NCBI RefSeq assembly: GCF_011617245.1
Contig: NZ_CP050152.1
Location: 1,612,001-1,676,000 of the forward strand
DNA from: Brevibacterium atlanticum
GTDB lineage: Bacteria; Actinomycetota; Actinomycetes; Actinomycetales; Brevibacteriaceae
Direction: 5' to 3'
DNA length: 64,000 nt
Shown: positions 48,326 to 57,835 of the stretch, in pieces
Layout: each line of letters starts with the position of its first letter
How positions within the stretch are numbered: position 1 is the first letter of the stretch
The notes under the pieces: model-generated
What the model was told of the DNA's origin: nothing
Databases searched by the model: none
Seen by the model: the letters and a program-made list of their open reading frames with translations, nothing else
Program-made: the position numbers and the translations under genes

Positions 48326-50046
48326 AGGCTTCGAGAGACCGGCGATTCCGGCCCGCGATGATCCTGGCGTCGGTATGTGCCTGCCTTGCCCTTGTCGGCT
48401 GCTCATCGATTCCGACATCCTCTCCCGTCGGACACATCGAAGACGACTCCGGTGATCCAGCCGCCAACAATGCTCGGATCCCCGACGGTCCGGAACCCGG
48501 GGCCAGCGTGTCGGAGATCGTCAACGGCTTCCTCGCCGCAGGGGCGGGCACCGGGAACAACTTCTCCGTGGCCCGGTCCTTCCTCACCGAGGCCGAGGCA
48601 CAGAAGTGGAGCCCGCAGGAGTCGGTGTCGGTGATGCCCAACGGCACCGACCTCGAGTCGCTCAACTCCGATATCACCACCGACCAGAAGACACTGACGA
48701 TGTCGGCTCCGGTCGTCGGCCTCGTCGACGCATCGGGTGTGTACAGCTCCACGAAGCCCGGCACCCAATCGACCCTGGAGTTCTCACTGCGTCAGGAGAA
48801 CGGAGAATGGAGGATCTCCTCGGCGCCGAACGGTCTGCTGATCAGCCAGACCGACTTCCAGACGATCTTCCTCAACTATTCGCTCGAGTTCTTCACCTCC
48901 GACTACTCATATCTCGTGCCCGATTCACGCTGGTTCCTCCGCTCCTCCTCGACGCCGACGGCGCTGATGAATGAACTGCTGAGCGGACCGGCCCCGTACC
49001 TGTCGGGAGCGGTGATCACGGCCGCCCCCGATGGCGCGAAACTCAGCGATTCGAACGTGGTGACGATCGAGAACGGTGTCGCCCACGTGTCCCTGGGACC
49101 GCAGAGTCCGGCCCCCTCGGATCGGGAGAAGGGGCTGATCCGGCAACAGATCGCCTCGACTCTGCAGGTCATCCCATCGATCTCGAGCATTGAGCTGACC
49201 ATCGGCGGACAGGCGGTCTCGGCGAGCCTGCAGCCGAAGACCGACTCCTCGGTGCAGGTCGACGGTCCGCCCGTCGTCCTCGCCGATGATCGGATCTCAC
49301 GGGTGTCGGGGACGACCGTGGCCAAGGTCGAGAACAGCCCGAACCTGGAGAAGGCGAAGGCGAGCGATCCGGCCGTCTCCCTCGACGATTCGCTCTACGT
49401 GTATCTGCAGAACAACGGCAAGGAACTCATGAGGCTGAAGTCCGACGCCGTGGACTCGACGCCGATCCTCAAGGGCAAGAAGCTGGTGCGGCCGAGCATC
49501 GACCGATTCAACACCACCTGGACAGGGGAAGCCGAGAACAAGGGCGAACTCAAGGCAGTGGGTCGGGACGGACAGGTCTTCACCGTCGCCGCTGACTTCC
49601 TCTCCGGCCGACAGCTGGTCGATGTCGAGGTCTCACGGGACGGCACCAGGGTGGCGCTGCTCAGCCGGCACAAGGGCGAACCCGATCGGGTCGACGTCGT
49701 CGGTGTGCCTCGCGACAAGGCGGGAAATCCCTCCGACGCGTTCGCAGAGACACCGATCACCGTGGGCGCGAACTTCGATGAGGTCAAGGACGTGTCCTGG
49801 GCGGGTTCGACCTCCCTCGTCGCGCTGGCCGCGGAGGAGGGGGAGAAAGCCCAGCCCTTCCGCATCGGCGTCACCGGTCCCTCCGCTCAGCTCGGAGAGG
49901 TCTCCGACGGCTCTCGCATCGCCGGCGGGGCAGACGGGCGATCGATCCTCGTGACCAGCTCCGACGGCGCCCTCTACTCGTACAACTCCAACGCCTGGCA
50001 GCGACTCGTCGACGTCGTAGCCAAGGAACCGTCCTATCCAGGCTGA
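48322..50046 (+). CDS. lpqB: lipoprotein LpqB, MtrB partner
   Basis: 574 residues. Lipobox LALVGCSS puts the acylated Cys at about residue 27. A GerMN domain (about 190-300, MNELLSGPAPYLSGAVITAA) is followed by a beta-propeller-like LpqB domain. LpqB binds the extracytoplasmic part of MtrB and tunes MtrA phosphorylation in mycobacteria. Length and gene order match (Rv3244c). Confidence 0.94.
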   Translation: MKASRDRRFRPAMILASVCACLALVGCSSIPTSSPVGHIEDDSGDPAANNARIPDGPEPGASVSEIVNGFLAAGAGTGNNFSVARSFLTEAEAQKWSPQESVSVMPNGTDLESLNSDITTDQKTLTMSAPVVGLVDASGVYSSTKPGTQSTLEFSLRQENGEWRISSAPNGLLISQTDFQTIFLNYSLEFFTSDYSYLVPDSRWFLRSSSTPTALMNELLSGPAPYLSGAVITAAPDGAKLSDSNVVTIENGVAHVSLGPQSPAPSDREKGLIRQQIASTLQVIPSISSIELTIGGQAVSASLQPKTDSSVQVDGPPVVLADDRISRVSGTTVAKVENSPNLEKAKASDPAVSLDDSLYVYLQNNGKELMRLKSDAVDSTPILKGKKLVRPSIDRFNTTWTGEAENKGELKAVGRDGQVFTVAADFLSGRQLVDVEVSRDGTRVALLSRHKGEPDRVDVVGVPRDKAGNPSDAFAETPITVGANFDEVKDVSWAGSTSLVALAAEEGEKAQPFRIGVTGPSAQLGEVSDGSRIAGGADGRSILVTSSDGALYSYNSNAWQRLVDVVAKEPSYPG

Positions 50047-50062
50047 GAATTCGCCGGCATAG

Positions 50063-50068
50063 TAGATT
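50063..50068 (+). promoter_or_regulatory. -10 box of the comF-like gene, leaderless
   Basis: TAGATT six bases (TCTCCC) before ATG 50075; it lies 17 bases after the lpqB stop. Confidence 0.5.
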
Positions 50069-50074
50069 TCTCCC

Positions 50075-50797
50075 ATGGGGCTGCTCGGGGAGTTAGGCGA
50101 ACTGCTCCTGCCCCGACGGTGCGCCGGCTGCGGGCGGGAGAACGTCTCGCTGTGTACGGGTTGCCTGCAGCTGCTCGCCGGGATCCCGCGAGCCATGGAA
50201 CCCCGCTACGGGCGGATCCCTGTGGTCGGCGTGTGCGAATACAATTCGCGGATCTCCCGGATGGTCGTCGGCTTCAAAGACGAGGGACGACGCGACATCC
50301 GCGACCCGCTGGCGCTGGCTATGGCACGCTCGATCGTCGCAGCTCTCGACCTCATCGGGTATGCGGGCGGTCCGATCCGCCTGTTCCCCGCGCCGAGCTC
50401 CGACCGCGCTCGACGTCGACGCGGCGGGTCCCACACGGTCTCATTGGCCAGACGGGCGGCAGAACTCGCCCCGGAGCTGCCGCTCGAGGTCCACGATGTG
50501 CTGCTGGCACGCCGGTCTCGCGATCAGGTCGGGCTCGGGGCGAAGGACCGGGCGGACAACACCGAGAGAACGCAGTATCTCAACCGCAGCGAGCTCGAGC
50601 GGATCGTGGCCGACGACGTTGCCGGCGCCTCAGCGGACGGGCCGGCGGATCTTCTCATCGATGACTTCTCGACCACCGGCGCAACCATGGCAGAAAGCGC
50701 ACGTTTACTAGCATCGGTGCAGATCAGACCCGCTGCCGGAGCCGTTCTCGGTCTCGGGCGCGGGGGCACTCGATTTGTCTCTCCCTTTACTGTATAA
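50075..50797 (+). CDS. ComF family phosphoribosyltransferase-like protein
   Basis: 240 residues. An N-terminal zinc ribbon (RRCAGCGRENVSLCTGC) precedes a type I phosphoribosyltransferase fold with the PRPP motif DLLIDDFSTTGATMAES. ComF proteins function in DNA uptake in naturally competent bacteria; no competence genes are nearby, and the actinobacterial members have no proven role. Same place as Rv3242c between lpqB and hpf. Conserved residues are intact. Confidence 0.87.
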   Translation: MGLLGELGELLLPRRCAGCGRENVSLCTGCLQLLAGIPRAMEPRYGRIPVVGVCEYNSRISRMVVGFKDEGRRDIRDPLALAMARSIVAALDLIGYAGGPIRLFPAPSSDRARRRRGGSHTVSLARRAAELAPELPLEVHDVLLARRSRDQVGLGAKDRADNTERTQYLNRSELERIVADDVAGASADGPADLLIDDFSTTGATMAESARLLASVQIRPAAGAVLGLGRGGTRFVSPFTV

Positions 50798-50863
50798 CGG
50801 TGTTTACCCATCCAAGGGCATGGGATCGGATGAATCCGAAGAACGAGTCGCTAAGGACACATC

Positions 50864-51523
50864 ATGGACATTGTTGTCAACGGCCGTCAACTGACCATCT
50901 CCGACAGCTTTCGAGCCCACATCGAGGACAAGATCGCGAAGGTCGAACAACTTGCTCCTCGGGCTCAGCGTGTCGAGGTGCACGTCACCCACGAAAAGAA
51001 CACCCGTCAGCCGGAGACGAGCGAGCGGGTCGAACTCACGGTAGTGGCGAAGGGACCGGCGATCCGGGCAGAGGCCATGGCAAGCGACAAATATGCGGCA
51101 CTCGATCTGGCTTGGGCGAAGCTGGTCGAACGCCTCAGGCGGGCTCGTGATCGGCACAAGGTCCCGCGTTCGGGGCATCACCGGAAGGAATCCACCGCCG
51201 AGGTGCTGGCGAAGATGCCGGTGGCCGAACCGCTGGATCCCGGCCAAGAAGCCGAGTCCGCAGTGTCTGCGAACGAGAACGCTGACAAGACCAATGGGCG
51301 GATCAAGGCCGAAGGCGACTCACCCGTGGTGCTGCGAGAGAAGACGTTCGCCGCTTCACCCATCGGCATCGAAGAGGCGCTCAACCGGATGGAGCTCGTC
51401 GGTCACGACTTCTACCTGTTCATCGACGAGGAATCGAGCAAACCCTCCGTCGTCTACCGCCGCAAGGGCTGGAGCTACGGCGTGATCGCCCTCGACCACG
51501 ACCTCGAGGAAGCCATCGACTGA
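50864..51523 (+). CDS. hpf: ribosome hibernation promoting factor, long form
   Basis: 219 residues: the ribosome-binding S30AE/YfiA domain (about 1-100, MDIVVNGRQLTISDSFRAHI) and a C-terminal dimerisation domain (about 160-219, MELVGHDFYLFIDEESS) joined by a charged linker. The long form alone makes 100S ribosome dimers in stationary phase. AAGGAC seven bases before the ATG. The stop is directly followed by the 78-nt palindrome. Confidence 0.95.
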   Translation: MDIVVNGRQLTISDSFRAHIEDKIAKVEQLAPRAQRVEVHVTHEKNTRQPETSERVELTVVAKGPAIRAEAMASDKYAALDLAWAKLVERLRRARDRHKVPRSGHHRKESTAEVLAKMPVAEPLDPGQEAESAVSANENADKTNGRIKAEGDSPVVLREKTFAASPIGIEEALNRMELVGHDFYLFIDEESSKPSVVYRRKGWSYGVIALDHDLEEAID

Positions 51524-51601
51524 CCTCCCATTTGCTACCTGACGGCGGCCCAGCAACCTCGCGCGAGGTTGCTGGGCCGCCGTCAGGTAGCAAATGGGAG
51601 G
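51524..51601. repeat. 78-nt perfect palindrome between hpf and ycaQ-like gene
   Basis: Every one of 39 base pairs matches: left arm starts CCTCCCATTTGCTACCTGAC, right arm ends GTCAGGTAGCAAATGGGAGG, centred on CGCG at 51561-51564 with no loop. It begins at the first base after the hpf stop codon and ends four bases before the next gene's -10 box. It will end transcription of hpf as a hairpin, but its size and perfection exceed what a terminator needs. It may belong to a dispersed repeat family. Confidence 0.9.
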
Positions 51602-51604
51602 GGT

Positions 51605-51610
51605 TAGCGT
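51605..51610 (+). promoter_or_regulatory. -10 box of the ycaQ-like gene, leaderless
   Basis: TAGCGT six bases (AGGGGT) before ATG 51617. Any -35 contacts would fall inside the right arm of the palindrome. Confidence 0.5.
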
Positions 51611-51616
51611 AGGGGT

Positions 51617-52858
51617 ATGCAGAAGATGACCTCGGCGGCAGCACGCCGAACCGCGATCGCCGCCACGGGTCTCGACCGGCCTCGTCCTGACACCGTCACC
51701 GCCCGTCACCTCAAGTCCGTCTTCGCGACTATGGGCTTGGCCCAGATCGACTCGGTCGCGAGGGTGGTCCGGTCTCACTATCTGCCGTTCTTCTCCCGCC
51801 TGGGCCCCTACCCACGCGAGACGCTCGACCGTCTCCTCTACTCCTCGCCGCGAATGGGCATCGAGTACTGGGCACATGCGGCGGCTTTCGTCCCGCCGCA
51901 GACCTGGAAGCACTTCGAACGCACCCGCACCGAATGGTGGCGCAACGACTACGGTCAGCGTCATCCGGAGACAGGGGAGGGCTTCCGGGATCTGCAGGCC
52001 TCGGTGCTCGAGGTCCTCGCCGAGGGACCGAAATCGGCGCGCGGTGTAGCCGATCTCGTCGACCACGACCTGCCCGAACGCCATCGCGGGCACTGGGGGT
52101 GGAATCCCAGCCAGGTCAAGATCGCTCTCGAAGCCCTGTTCGCCGGCGGCATCGTCAGCAGCTCGGGGAGAAACGATCACTTCGAACGCATCTACGCTCT
52201 GCCCAGGGACGTCAGTGCGGAACTGCCGGAGATCCCCCTGTCCTACGGCACCGGCGAGCAGCCACAACTCGGTCTCGATCCGGCGGCGGCACGGCGCCGC
52301 GGGGTCTCCGGCACGGACAACGATGTCCTCGAACTCACCCGCATCGCCGCTCGTGCCCTGGGCATTGCTCGTCCCGATGACTTGGCGGACTACTTCCGAC
52401 AGCTGCGCGCTCCCACGGATGAGGCCATCGCCGAACTGCTGTCGACCGGAGAGCTGCGCGAGGTCGAGGTCGCCGGCACCCCGGCCCTGCGGTGGCACGA
52501 AGCACGCACCCCGCGCAGCGTTTCGGCACGTGCCCTCCTGGCGCCGTTCGACCCGCTCGTCTTCTACCGTCCGCGCCTCGAATGGCTCTTCGACTTCCAC
52601 TATCGGATCGAGATCTACACACCGGCGGACCGCCGGGTGCACGGTTACTACGTCACCCCGTTCCTCCTCGGCGATCGGCTCGTCGGCCGGGTCGACCTTC
52701 ACCGGGATCGGAGGTCAGGCATCCTGCGCGCCCACCGGGTGACGTGGGAACCGGGGGAGGAGCACACCGAGGACCTCGTCGCCGAGCTGTGCGAGATGGC
52801 GAAGTGGCTGGGACTGGGCGCCGTGGAGCTCGAAGGCACTCACCTGCCATTAAGCTAG
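51617..52858 (+). CDS. winged-helix DNA glycosylase of the YcaQ/AlkX type
   Basis: 413 residues of the HTH_42 family. Three tandem winged helices and a C-terminal beta barrel are expected. The QxD catalytic motif of YcaQ-type enzymes is present as QID (43-45) in the stretch GLAQIDSVARVVRSHYLPFF. Such enzymes unhook interstrand DNA crosslinks and remove bulky alkylated bases. Other family marks: SPRMGIEYWAHAAAFVP and RALLAPFDPLVFYRPRLEWL. Own leaderless promoter. Confidence 0.88.
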   Translation: MQKMTSAAARRTAIAATGLDRPRPDTVTARHLKSVFATMGLAQIDSVARVVRSHYLPFFSRLGPYPRETLDRLLYSSPRMGIEYWAHAAAFVPPQTWKHFERTRTEWWRNDYGQRHPETGEGFRDLQASVLEVLAEGPKSARGVADLVDHDLPERHRGHWGWNPSQVKIALEALFAGGIVSSSGRNDHFERIYALPRDVSAELPEIPLSYGTGEQPQLGLDPAAARRRGVSGTDNDVLELTRIAARALGIARPDDLADYFRQLRAPTDEAIAELLSTGELREVEVAGTPALRWHEARTPRSVSARALLAPFDPLVFYRPRLEWLFDFHYRIEIYTPADRRVHGYYVTPFLLGDRLVGRVDLHRDRRSGILRAHRVTWEPGEEHTEDLVAELCEMAKWLGLGAVELEGTHLPLS

Positions 52859-52912
52859 AGACTATACAGTCGTTCGAGTCGTTGTCCGGCAGTCATGCCG
52901 ATTAGGAGAAAA

Positions 52913-55603
52913 GTGGCTAATTTCCTCGAGAAGCTTCTGCGCACAGGTGAAGGCAGAACTCTGAAGAAGCTTCGCCGATACACCGAAGCCATCAACCAGC
53001 TGTCCGATGAGTTCAGTGAGATGTCGGATACCGAGCTGCGCGAGGAAACCGGGCGGTTCAAGGAACGCTACAAGGACGGCGAGTCGCTCGACTCTCTGCT
53101 GCCCGAAGCCTTCGCCGCCGTTCGCGAGGCCTCGAGCCGCACTCTGGGACTGCGCCATTTCGACGTGCAGCTCATGGGTGGTGCCGCTCTGCACCTGGGC
53201 AACATCGCAGAGATGAAGACCGGTGAGGGCAAGACCCTCGTCGCCACGGCCCCGGCCTATCTCAACGCCCTGACCGGGGACCCGGTCCACATCATCACGG
53301 TCAACGACTACCTGGCCACCTATCAGTCCGAGCTGATGGGACGTGTCTTCCGCTTCCTCGGCATGGAGACCGGCTGCATCCAAGCGAACATGCCCTCGGA
53401 TCAGCGGCGGAAGCAGTATGCCGCAGATATCACCTATGGCACGAACAACGAATTCGGCTTCGACTACCTGCGTGACAACATGGCGTGGTCGGCCGAGGAG
53501 CTCGTCCAGCGCGGCCACGCTTTCGCCATCGTCGATGAGGTCGACTCGATCCTCATCGATGAGGCACGCACCCCGCTCATCATCTCCGGCCCCGCCGAAG
53601 GCGATGCGAACCGTTGGTACGACGAATTCGCGAAGGTCGTCAAGCGGCTCAAGACCGATCGCGACTACGAGGTCGATGAGAAGAAGCGCACCGTCGGCGT
53701 CCTCGAGCCCGGCATCGAACGTGTCGAGGACTACCTGGGCATCGGCAACCTCTATGATGCCGAGAACACTCCGCTCATCAGCTTCCTCAACAACGCCATT
53801 CGCGCCAAGGAGCTGTTCAAGAAGGACAAGGACTACGTCGTTCTCGACGGAGAGGTCCTCATCGTCGACGAACACACCGGTCGTGTGCTCAAGGGCCGCC
53901 GATACAACGAAGGCCTCCACCAGGCGATCGAGGCCAAGGAGAACGTCAAGGTCCAGGCCGAGAACCAGACCCTGGCCACGATCACGCTCCAGAACTTCTT
54001 CCGCCTCTACGAGAAGCTGTCGGGTATGACCGGTACGGCCGAGACCGAGGCCGCAGAGTTCATGTCCACCTACAAGCTCGGCGTGGTGCCGATTCCGACG
54101 AACAAGCCGATGCAGCGAGTCGACCAGTCGGACTTCGTGTACAAGAACGAGGTCGCGAAGTTCGCTGCCGTCGTCGACGACATCGTCGAACGTCACGAGA
54201 CCGGTCAGCCCGTCCTCGTCGGCACCACCAGCGTCGAGAAGAGCGAATACCTCTCCAAGCATCTGGCCAAGCGCGGCGTCAGGCACGAGGTCCTCAACGC
54301 GAAGAACCATGCTCGCGAAGCCTCGATCGTGGCGATGGCAGGCCGCAAGAGCGCGGTCACAGTGGCCACGAACATGGCCGGTCGCGGTACCGACATCATG
54401 CTCGGCGGCAATGCCGAGTTCCTCGCGGTCGCCGAGATGGAGAAGCGCGGACTCGACCCGGTCGAGAATGAAGAGCAGTACGAGGCCGAATGGCAGGATG
54501 TGCTCAAGGCCGCCGAGGACAAGGTCAAGGCAGAGGCTGAAGAGGTCGTCGAACTCGGCGGGCTCTACGTGCTCGGCACCGAGCGTCACGAATCGCGTCG
54601 CATCGACAACCAGCTGCGCGGTCGTTCCGGCCGTCAGGGCGATCCGGGTGAGTCCCGCTTCTACCTGTCGCTGACCGATGACCTCATGCGGCTGTTCGGC
54701 TCGGGAGCGGCCGAGCGGATCATGGCGACCGCGAACGTGCCCGACGATGTTCCGTTGGAATCGAAGATGGTCTCCCGCGCGATCCTCTCAGCGCAGTCCC
54801 AGATCGAACAGCGCAACGCCGAGCAGCGCAAGAACGTCCTCAAATACGACGACGTCCTCAATCGTCAGCGCACCGTCATCTACGACGAACGCCGTCGTGT
54901 CCTCGACGGAGCCGACCTCGAGGAGCAGGTGGCAGGCTTCCGCGAGGAGGTCATCGACGCCTACGTCGCTCAGGCCACGACCGGCCCGGTCGAGGACTGG
55001 CAGATCGACGAGCTCTTCGAAGCCCTCGGCAAGATCTACGAACCCTCGATCACCTCCGAGGACCTCGCCGAGGAAGTCGGCGGCCTGGGAAATCTGTCGA
55101 AGAACCAGCTCAATCGGGAGATCCAGTCGGACCTCGAACTCTTCTACGCTCAGCGAGAGGAGGAACTCGGAGCGGAGGCCACCCGCGAACTCGAACGTCG
55201 CGTGGTGCTCTCCGTCATCGACAAGCGCTGGCGTGAGCATCTCTATGAGATGGACTACCTCAAGAACGGCATCGGTCTGCGGGCGATGGCCCAGCGCGAC
55301 CCGCTGGTGGAATACCAGCGGGAGGGCTTCGAAATGTTCACCACGATGCAGGACGGCATCAAAGAGGACGTCGTGCGCCTGACGAACACACTCAAGGTGC
55401 AGGTGAGCACGAGCGCGGCCGAGTCCGGCGATGACTCCGAGGTCGAGGTGGACGCCGCAGAGCTGCGTCATACGACCCCGAAGATGCAGCTGTCGGCCCC
55501 GTCGGAGGACGGCTCTTCGTCGATTTCGGAATCCGAGGACGATGACGAACCGGCTCCGGCCAATCGCGCCGAGCGCCGCGCGAAGAAGAAGGCGAAGAGC
55601 TGA
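52913..55603 (+). CDS. secA: preprotein translocase ATPase SecA
   Basis: Motor of the Sec pathway. Walker [23 protein letters not shown]-like [17 protein letters not shown], and [13 protein letters not shown] plus [18 protein letters not shown] of the second motor domain. Then come the scaffold and wing domains and an acidic linker. The C-terminus ([14 protein letters not shown]) lacks the zinc-binding cysteines, as in other actinobacterial SecA1. The ORF opens at ATG 52895, but GTG 52913 has AGGAG four bases before it and fits homologues ([15 protein letters not shown]). About 896 residues. Confidence 0.97.
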   Translation: MANFLEKLLRTGEGRTLKKLRRYTEAINQLSDEFSEMSDTELREETGRFKERYKDGESLDSLLPEAFAAVREASSRTLGLRHFDVQLMGGAALHLGNIAEMKTGEGKTLVATAPAYLNALTGDPVHIITVNDYLATYQSELMGRVFRFLGMETGCIQANMPSDQRRKQYAADITYGTNNEFGFDYLRDNMAWSAEELVQRGHAFAIVDEVDSILIDEARTPLIISGPAEGDANRWYDEFAKVVKRLKTDRDYEVDEKKRTVGVLEPGIERVEDYLGIGNLYDAENTPLISFLNNAIRAKELFKKDKDYVVLDGEVLIVDEHTGRVLKGRRYNEGLHQAIEAKENVKVQAENQTLATITLQNFFRLYEKLSGMTGTAETEAAEFMSTYKLGVVPIPTNKPMQRVDQSDFVYKNEVAKFAAVVDDIVERHETGQPVLVGTTSVEKSEYLSKHLAKRGVRHEVLNAKNHAREASIVAMAGRKSAVTVATNMAGRGTDIMLGGNAEFLAVAEMEKRGLDPVENEEQYEAEWQDVLKAAEDKVKAEAEEVVELGGLYVLGTERHESRRIDNQLRGRSGRQGDPGESRFYLSLTDDLMRLFGSGAAERIMATANVPDDVPLESKMVSRAILSAQSQIEQRNAEQRKNVLKYDDVLNRQRTVIYDERRRVLDGADLEEQVAGFREEVIDAYVAQATTGPVEDWQIDELFEALGKIYEPSITSEDLAEEVGGLGNLSKNQLNREIQSDLELFYAQREEELGAEATRELERRVVLSVIDKRWREHLYEMDYLKNGIGLRAMAQRDPLVEYQREGFEMFTTMQDGIKEDVVRLTNTLKVQVSTSAAESGDDSEVEVDAAELRHTTPKMQLSAPSEDGSSSISESEDDDEPAPANRAERRAKKKAKS

Positions 55604-55618
55604 TCTCTCCGGCCGTCC

Positions 55619-56077
55619 TCACATCGTCTGGAGAGCCGTCATCATCCATCGGGCGGTGAGCAGTTCGAGTCGAACAGCCACCGCCCGACAGCGGTTCGGG
55701 GTGCGCACGATGACCGTGACCTCCGCGACGGCGGGGCTGACCCGACAGACGTGCGCGGTTCCGGGCTGGATCACCCGCGGCGACGTCACCTCTGCGGGCG
55801 CCCGTGCCGGGGCGACCTCGGCGCGCAGCTGGGCCCGCTGATCGAGCCGGGCCAACAGCTCCGGGTCCACCCAGCGAGAGATCGTCTCGCAGCGTCGTAC
55901 CCCGGAGAGGATCTCGAGGCACGCGACCGCCAACGAGGTGGCCGTGGCCGCGATTCGCTGCCTGTCGTCGGCATCAGCACCGTCGGGATCGGCGGGCGCC
56001 GACGTCCGAAGCGGTGTGCGGGTGTGCAGAGGTGCGGTCTGCGCTTGCGGTCTGGTGAGAGTGAGCGGGGCGGTCAT
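55619..56077 (-). CDS. Rv3235 family protein
   Basis: 152 residues. The conserved core runs from IAATATSLAVACLEILSGVR through RRCETISRWVDPELLARLDQRA to CRVSPAVAEVTVIVRTPNRCRAVAVRLE. The pattern of a helix pair followed by two or three beta strands is typical for the family. Function unknown; near secA in many actinobacteria. Its ATG overlaps the stop of the LysM gene by four bases. Convergent with secA, 15 bases apart. Confidence 0.82.
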   Translation of the reverse strand: MTAPLTLTRPQAQTAPLHTRTPLRTSAPADPDGADADDRQRIAATATSLAVACLEILSGVRRCETISRWVDPELLARLDQRAQLRAEVAPARAPAEVTSPRVIQPGTAHVCRVSPAVAEVTVIVRTPNRCRAVAVRLELLTARWMMTALQTM

Positions 56078-56775
56078 TGCTGAATCTCCAGTCTCTGTCC
56101 GGCGATGATGAGGCTCGGATCCGGCCCGATCGTGTCGCGGTTCGCTGTGTAGATGTCCTGCACGAGTTCGGGGACGTCGGTGGCGTCGTCGGCGATCCCC
56201 TCAGCGATCGACCACAGACTCTCACCGTCGTCGACCTCATGGACGTGCTCTCGTGCCTGTTCGGGGGAATCGTCCGGCCATCCCGGGTCGTGCAGTCCGT
56301 CATCGGCTGACTCGTCGGCCGGCCGCTGCGACGAGGAGTCGGGGGAGTTCGGCGACGAAGGGCTGTCTCCGATGGTCGGCCAGCCGGGGTCGACGGGAGA
56401 TGTGGCCACCGCCTCGGCGCCCGTCGGGTGCGGGGAATCAACGAACGACATGCTCACCCCAGGCGCCGCGTCGGCTGCCTGCACCACGACGGCGGTCGAG
56501 GCGACGGCGAGAACGCTCGACGTCAGAAGGCGCGGCATCGCATGGACGACGACCCCGGCCAGCAGTGTTCGGATGCGACCGGAGGGGAGAATCCGCAGCA
56601 GCAGTGCGGCGACGGAGACGAGGCCGAGTCGGGCGAAAGCAACGGCCGTCGCACCGATGACGGCGAGGACGACGAGGTCGGTCGCGGTCCATGGCCGGGG
56701 GATTCGGTCCCACGCCGTGACGAAGGAACCGAGCAGAACCAGCCAGCAGACGGCACATGCGATAAGACGATACAT
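56074..56775 (-). CDS. LysM domain membrane protein
   Basis: 233 residues. Two or three membrane segments in the first 100 residues (MYRLIACAVCWLVLLGSFVT; LVVLAVIGATAVAFARLGLV), a Ser/Pro/Asp-rich linker, and a C-terminal LysM domain (about 180-233). The domain reads HEVDDGESLWSIAEGIADD followed by IYTANRDTIGPDPSLIIAGQRLEI. LysM binds peptidoglycan glycan chains. GGAGG eight bases before ATG 56775. Operon with the Rv3235-family gene. Confidence 0.88.
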   Translation of the reverse strand: MYRLIACAVCWLVLLGSFVTAWDRIPRPWTATDLVVLAVIGATAVAFARLGLVSVAALLLRILPSGRIRTLLAGVVVHAMPRLLTSSVLAVASTAVVVQAADAAPGVSMSFVDSPHPTGAEAVATSPVDPGWPTIGDSPSSPNSPDSSSQRPADESADDGLHDPGWPDDSPEQAREHVHEVDDGESLWSIAEGIADDATDVPELVQDIYTANRDTIGPDPSLIIAGQRLEIQQ

Positions 56776-56805
56776 CTAGACATCCTCCATTGGATATTGA
56801 TCTCA

Positions 56806-56835
56806 ATGATGCTATTAGATGCAATTTGCTGTCAA
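56806..56835 (-). promoter_or_regulatory. probable promoter of the LysM operon
   Basis: Perfect -35 TTGACA (56835-56830, minus strand) and a weaker CATCAT -10 (56811-56806), 18 bases apart, about 30 bases before the ATG at 56775. The surrounding 150 bases are much AT-richer than the coding DNA. Confidence 0.45.
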
Positions 56836-56847
56836 TAGACCTCCTCT

Positions 56848-56865
56848 AACTACAGCGTTGTAGTT
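56848..56865. promoter_or_regulatory. inverted repeat between LysM and LSm-like genes
   Basis: AACTACA and TGTAGTT are perfect seven-base arms around GCGT. The half CTACAGC appears again at about 56899-56905. A candidate operator in the divergent gap 56776-56923. Confidence 0.4.
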
Positions 56866-56923
56866 CGTTCGACCTTCCTCTCGGCTCTTGAATGTCGACT
56901 ACAGCTGGGGCAGGCTTGCGATT

Positions 56924-57439
56924 ATGGATGATCGCATAGATGCGCTCCTTGCCGACATCGAAGCCGCCGATGCGGTCGCGCGACAGCATGCGCGGCGCGG
57001 CGAGCTCGGCGACGAGGTGGCGGCTCAGTCCGCCGAACGCACCTTCGTCGAGCGCTTGCGCGGAGCTCTCGGTCAGACGGTGAAGGTGGTGCTGCCGATG
57101 CGGGAGATCGTCGGCGTCGCGGACTTCCTCGGTCGAGACATCATCGTCGTGGTCGGGGCGGAGGCGTCCGTCATCGCGATCGATGGCATCCGCAGTCTGC
57201 GGACGACCTCTCGGGCTCACCGATTCGGTGCGGGTCCGCTCGAACGTCTGGGGATGGGATCAGCTCTGCGTCGGCTCGCAGCCGAACACGCGGAGGTCGC
57301 CGTCGACATCGCCGACAGGCCGGGCCCCGTCCGCGGACTCTGCGCCCTCGTGGGTGCGGACTATGTCGAGATCGCGGGGCGGATCATTCCGTTCACCGCG
57401 ATCAGCGCCGTCCACTCCCGAGTCAATCCCTTCGGGTGA
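56924..57439 (+). CDS. conserved actinobacterial protein, probable tandem LSm-like folds
   Basis: 171 residues. A helical N-terminus (DDRIDALLADIEAADAVARQ) is followed by two beta-rich halves: LGQTVKVVLPMREIVGVADF with IIVVVGAEASVIAIDGIRSL, then EVAVDIADRPGPVRGLCALV with DYVEIAGRIIPFTAISAV. The strand pattern, ending each time in a xVxAIxxIxxx strand, resembles the small SH3/LSm barrels of related actinobacterial hypothetical proteins sometimes labelled fis-family regulators. RNA or DNA binding is only a guess. Start ATG 56924 chosen because GGGGCAGG precedes it; a TTG at 56888 is possible. Confidence 0.6.
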   Translation: MDDRIDALLADIEAADAVARQHARRGELGDEVAAQSAERTFVERLRGALGQTVKVVLPMREIVGVADFLGRDIIVVVGAEASVIAIDGIRSLRTTSRAHRFGAGPLERLGMGSALRRLAAEHAEVAVDIADRPGPVRGLCALVGADYVEIAGRIIPFTAISAVHSRVNPFG

Positions 57440-57472
57440 GATCGCATGTGGGCGGCGGAAGGGCGAGGGGAG

Positions 57473-57694
57473 TCAGTCCTCGATCGAACCGGTCTTGATC
57501 TGATATTCGGTGCGTTCGTACATGCGCTGGATGTACGCCTCGATCTCGGACTTCTCGACGCGCCACTGTCCGCGGCCGCCGACCTTGATCGCGCGGAGGT
57601 CGCCCGAGCGGACCAATGCCCGGGCCTGAGCGATGGAGACATTGAGCAGTTCGGCCACATCGGTCAGTGGCAGGAAGCGGTTTTCGACGACCAT
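57473..57694 (-). CDS. helix-turn-helix (excisionase / MerR-like) DNA-binding protein
   Basis: 73 residues. A single HTH_17-type winged helix: FLPLTDVAELLNVSIAQARA is the HTH and LRAIKVGGRGQWRVEKSEIEAYI the wing and exit helix. Such BldC-like or excisionase-like proteins serve as DNA-bending regulators in actinobacteria. The ORF extends to 57754, but ATG 57694 has GGAGAAG about eight bases before it. Divergent from the SAF/ATPase pair, with two nested inverted repeats in the shared promoter region. No integrase is near, so excision is unlikely. Confidence 0.85.
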   Translation of the reverse strand: MVVENRFLPLTDVAELLNVSIAQARALVRSGDLRAIKVGGRGQWRVEKSEIEAYIQRMYERTEYQIKTGSIED

Positions 57695-57742
57695 GAGATG
57701 ACTTCTCCCGTTCCAGATGTCTGTCTGCTTGTTGATCTCATT

Positions 57743-57780
57743 TGCCAAAAACATTGCTTTGGCATCATTTGATGCCCAAT
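57743..57780. promoter_or_regulatory. two nested inverted repeats in the HTH/SAF divergent promoter
   Basis: TGCCAAA-N8-TTTGGCA at 57743-57764 and GGCATCA-TT-TGATGCC at 57761-57776 are both perfect and share GGCA. The second extends with one mismatch to 57758-57779. They lie about 50 bases from the HTH gene and about 60 from the SAF gene. The HTH protein is the obvious candidate ligand. Confidence 0.55.
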
Positions 57781-57835
57781 ACTATCACTGGGAAACAGTT
57801 TCTGTCATGGAAATCTCGTCCGATCTGGAGATGCA

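Noticed and set aside
57473..57694. Excisionase of a mobile element
   Set aside because: No integrase, attachment repeat or other mobile gene nearby; neighbours are conserved chromosomal genes.
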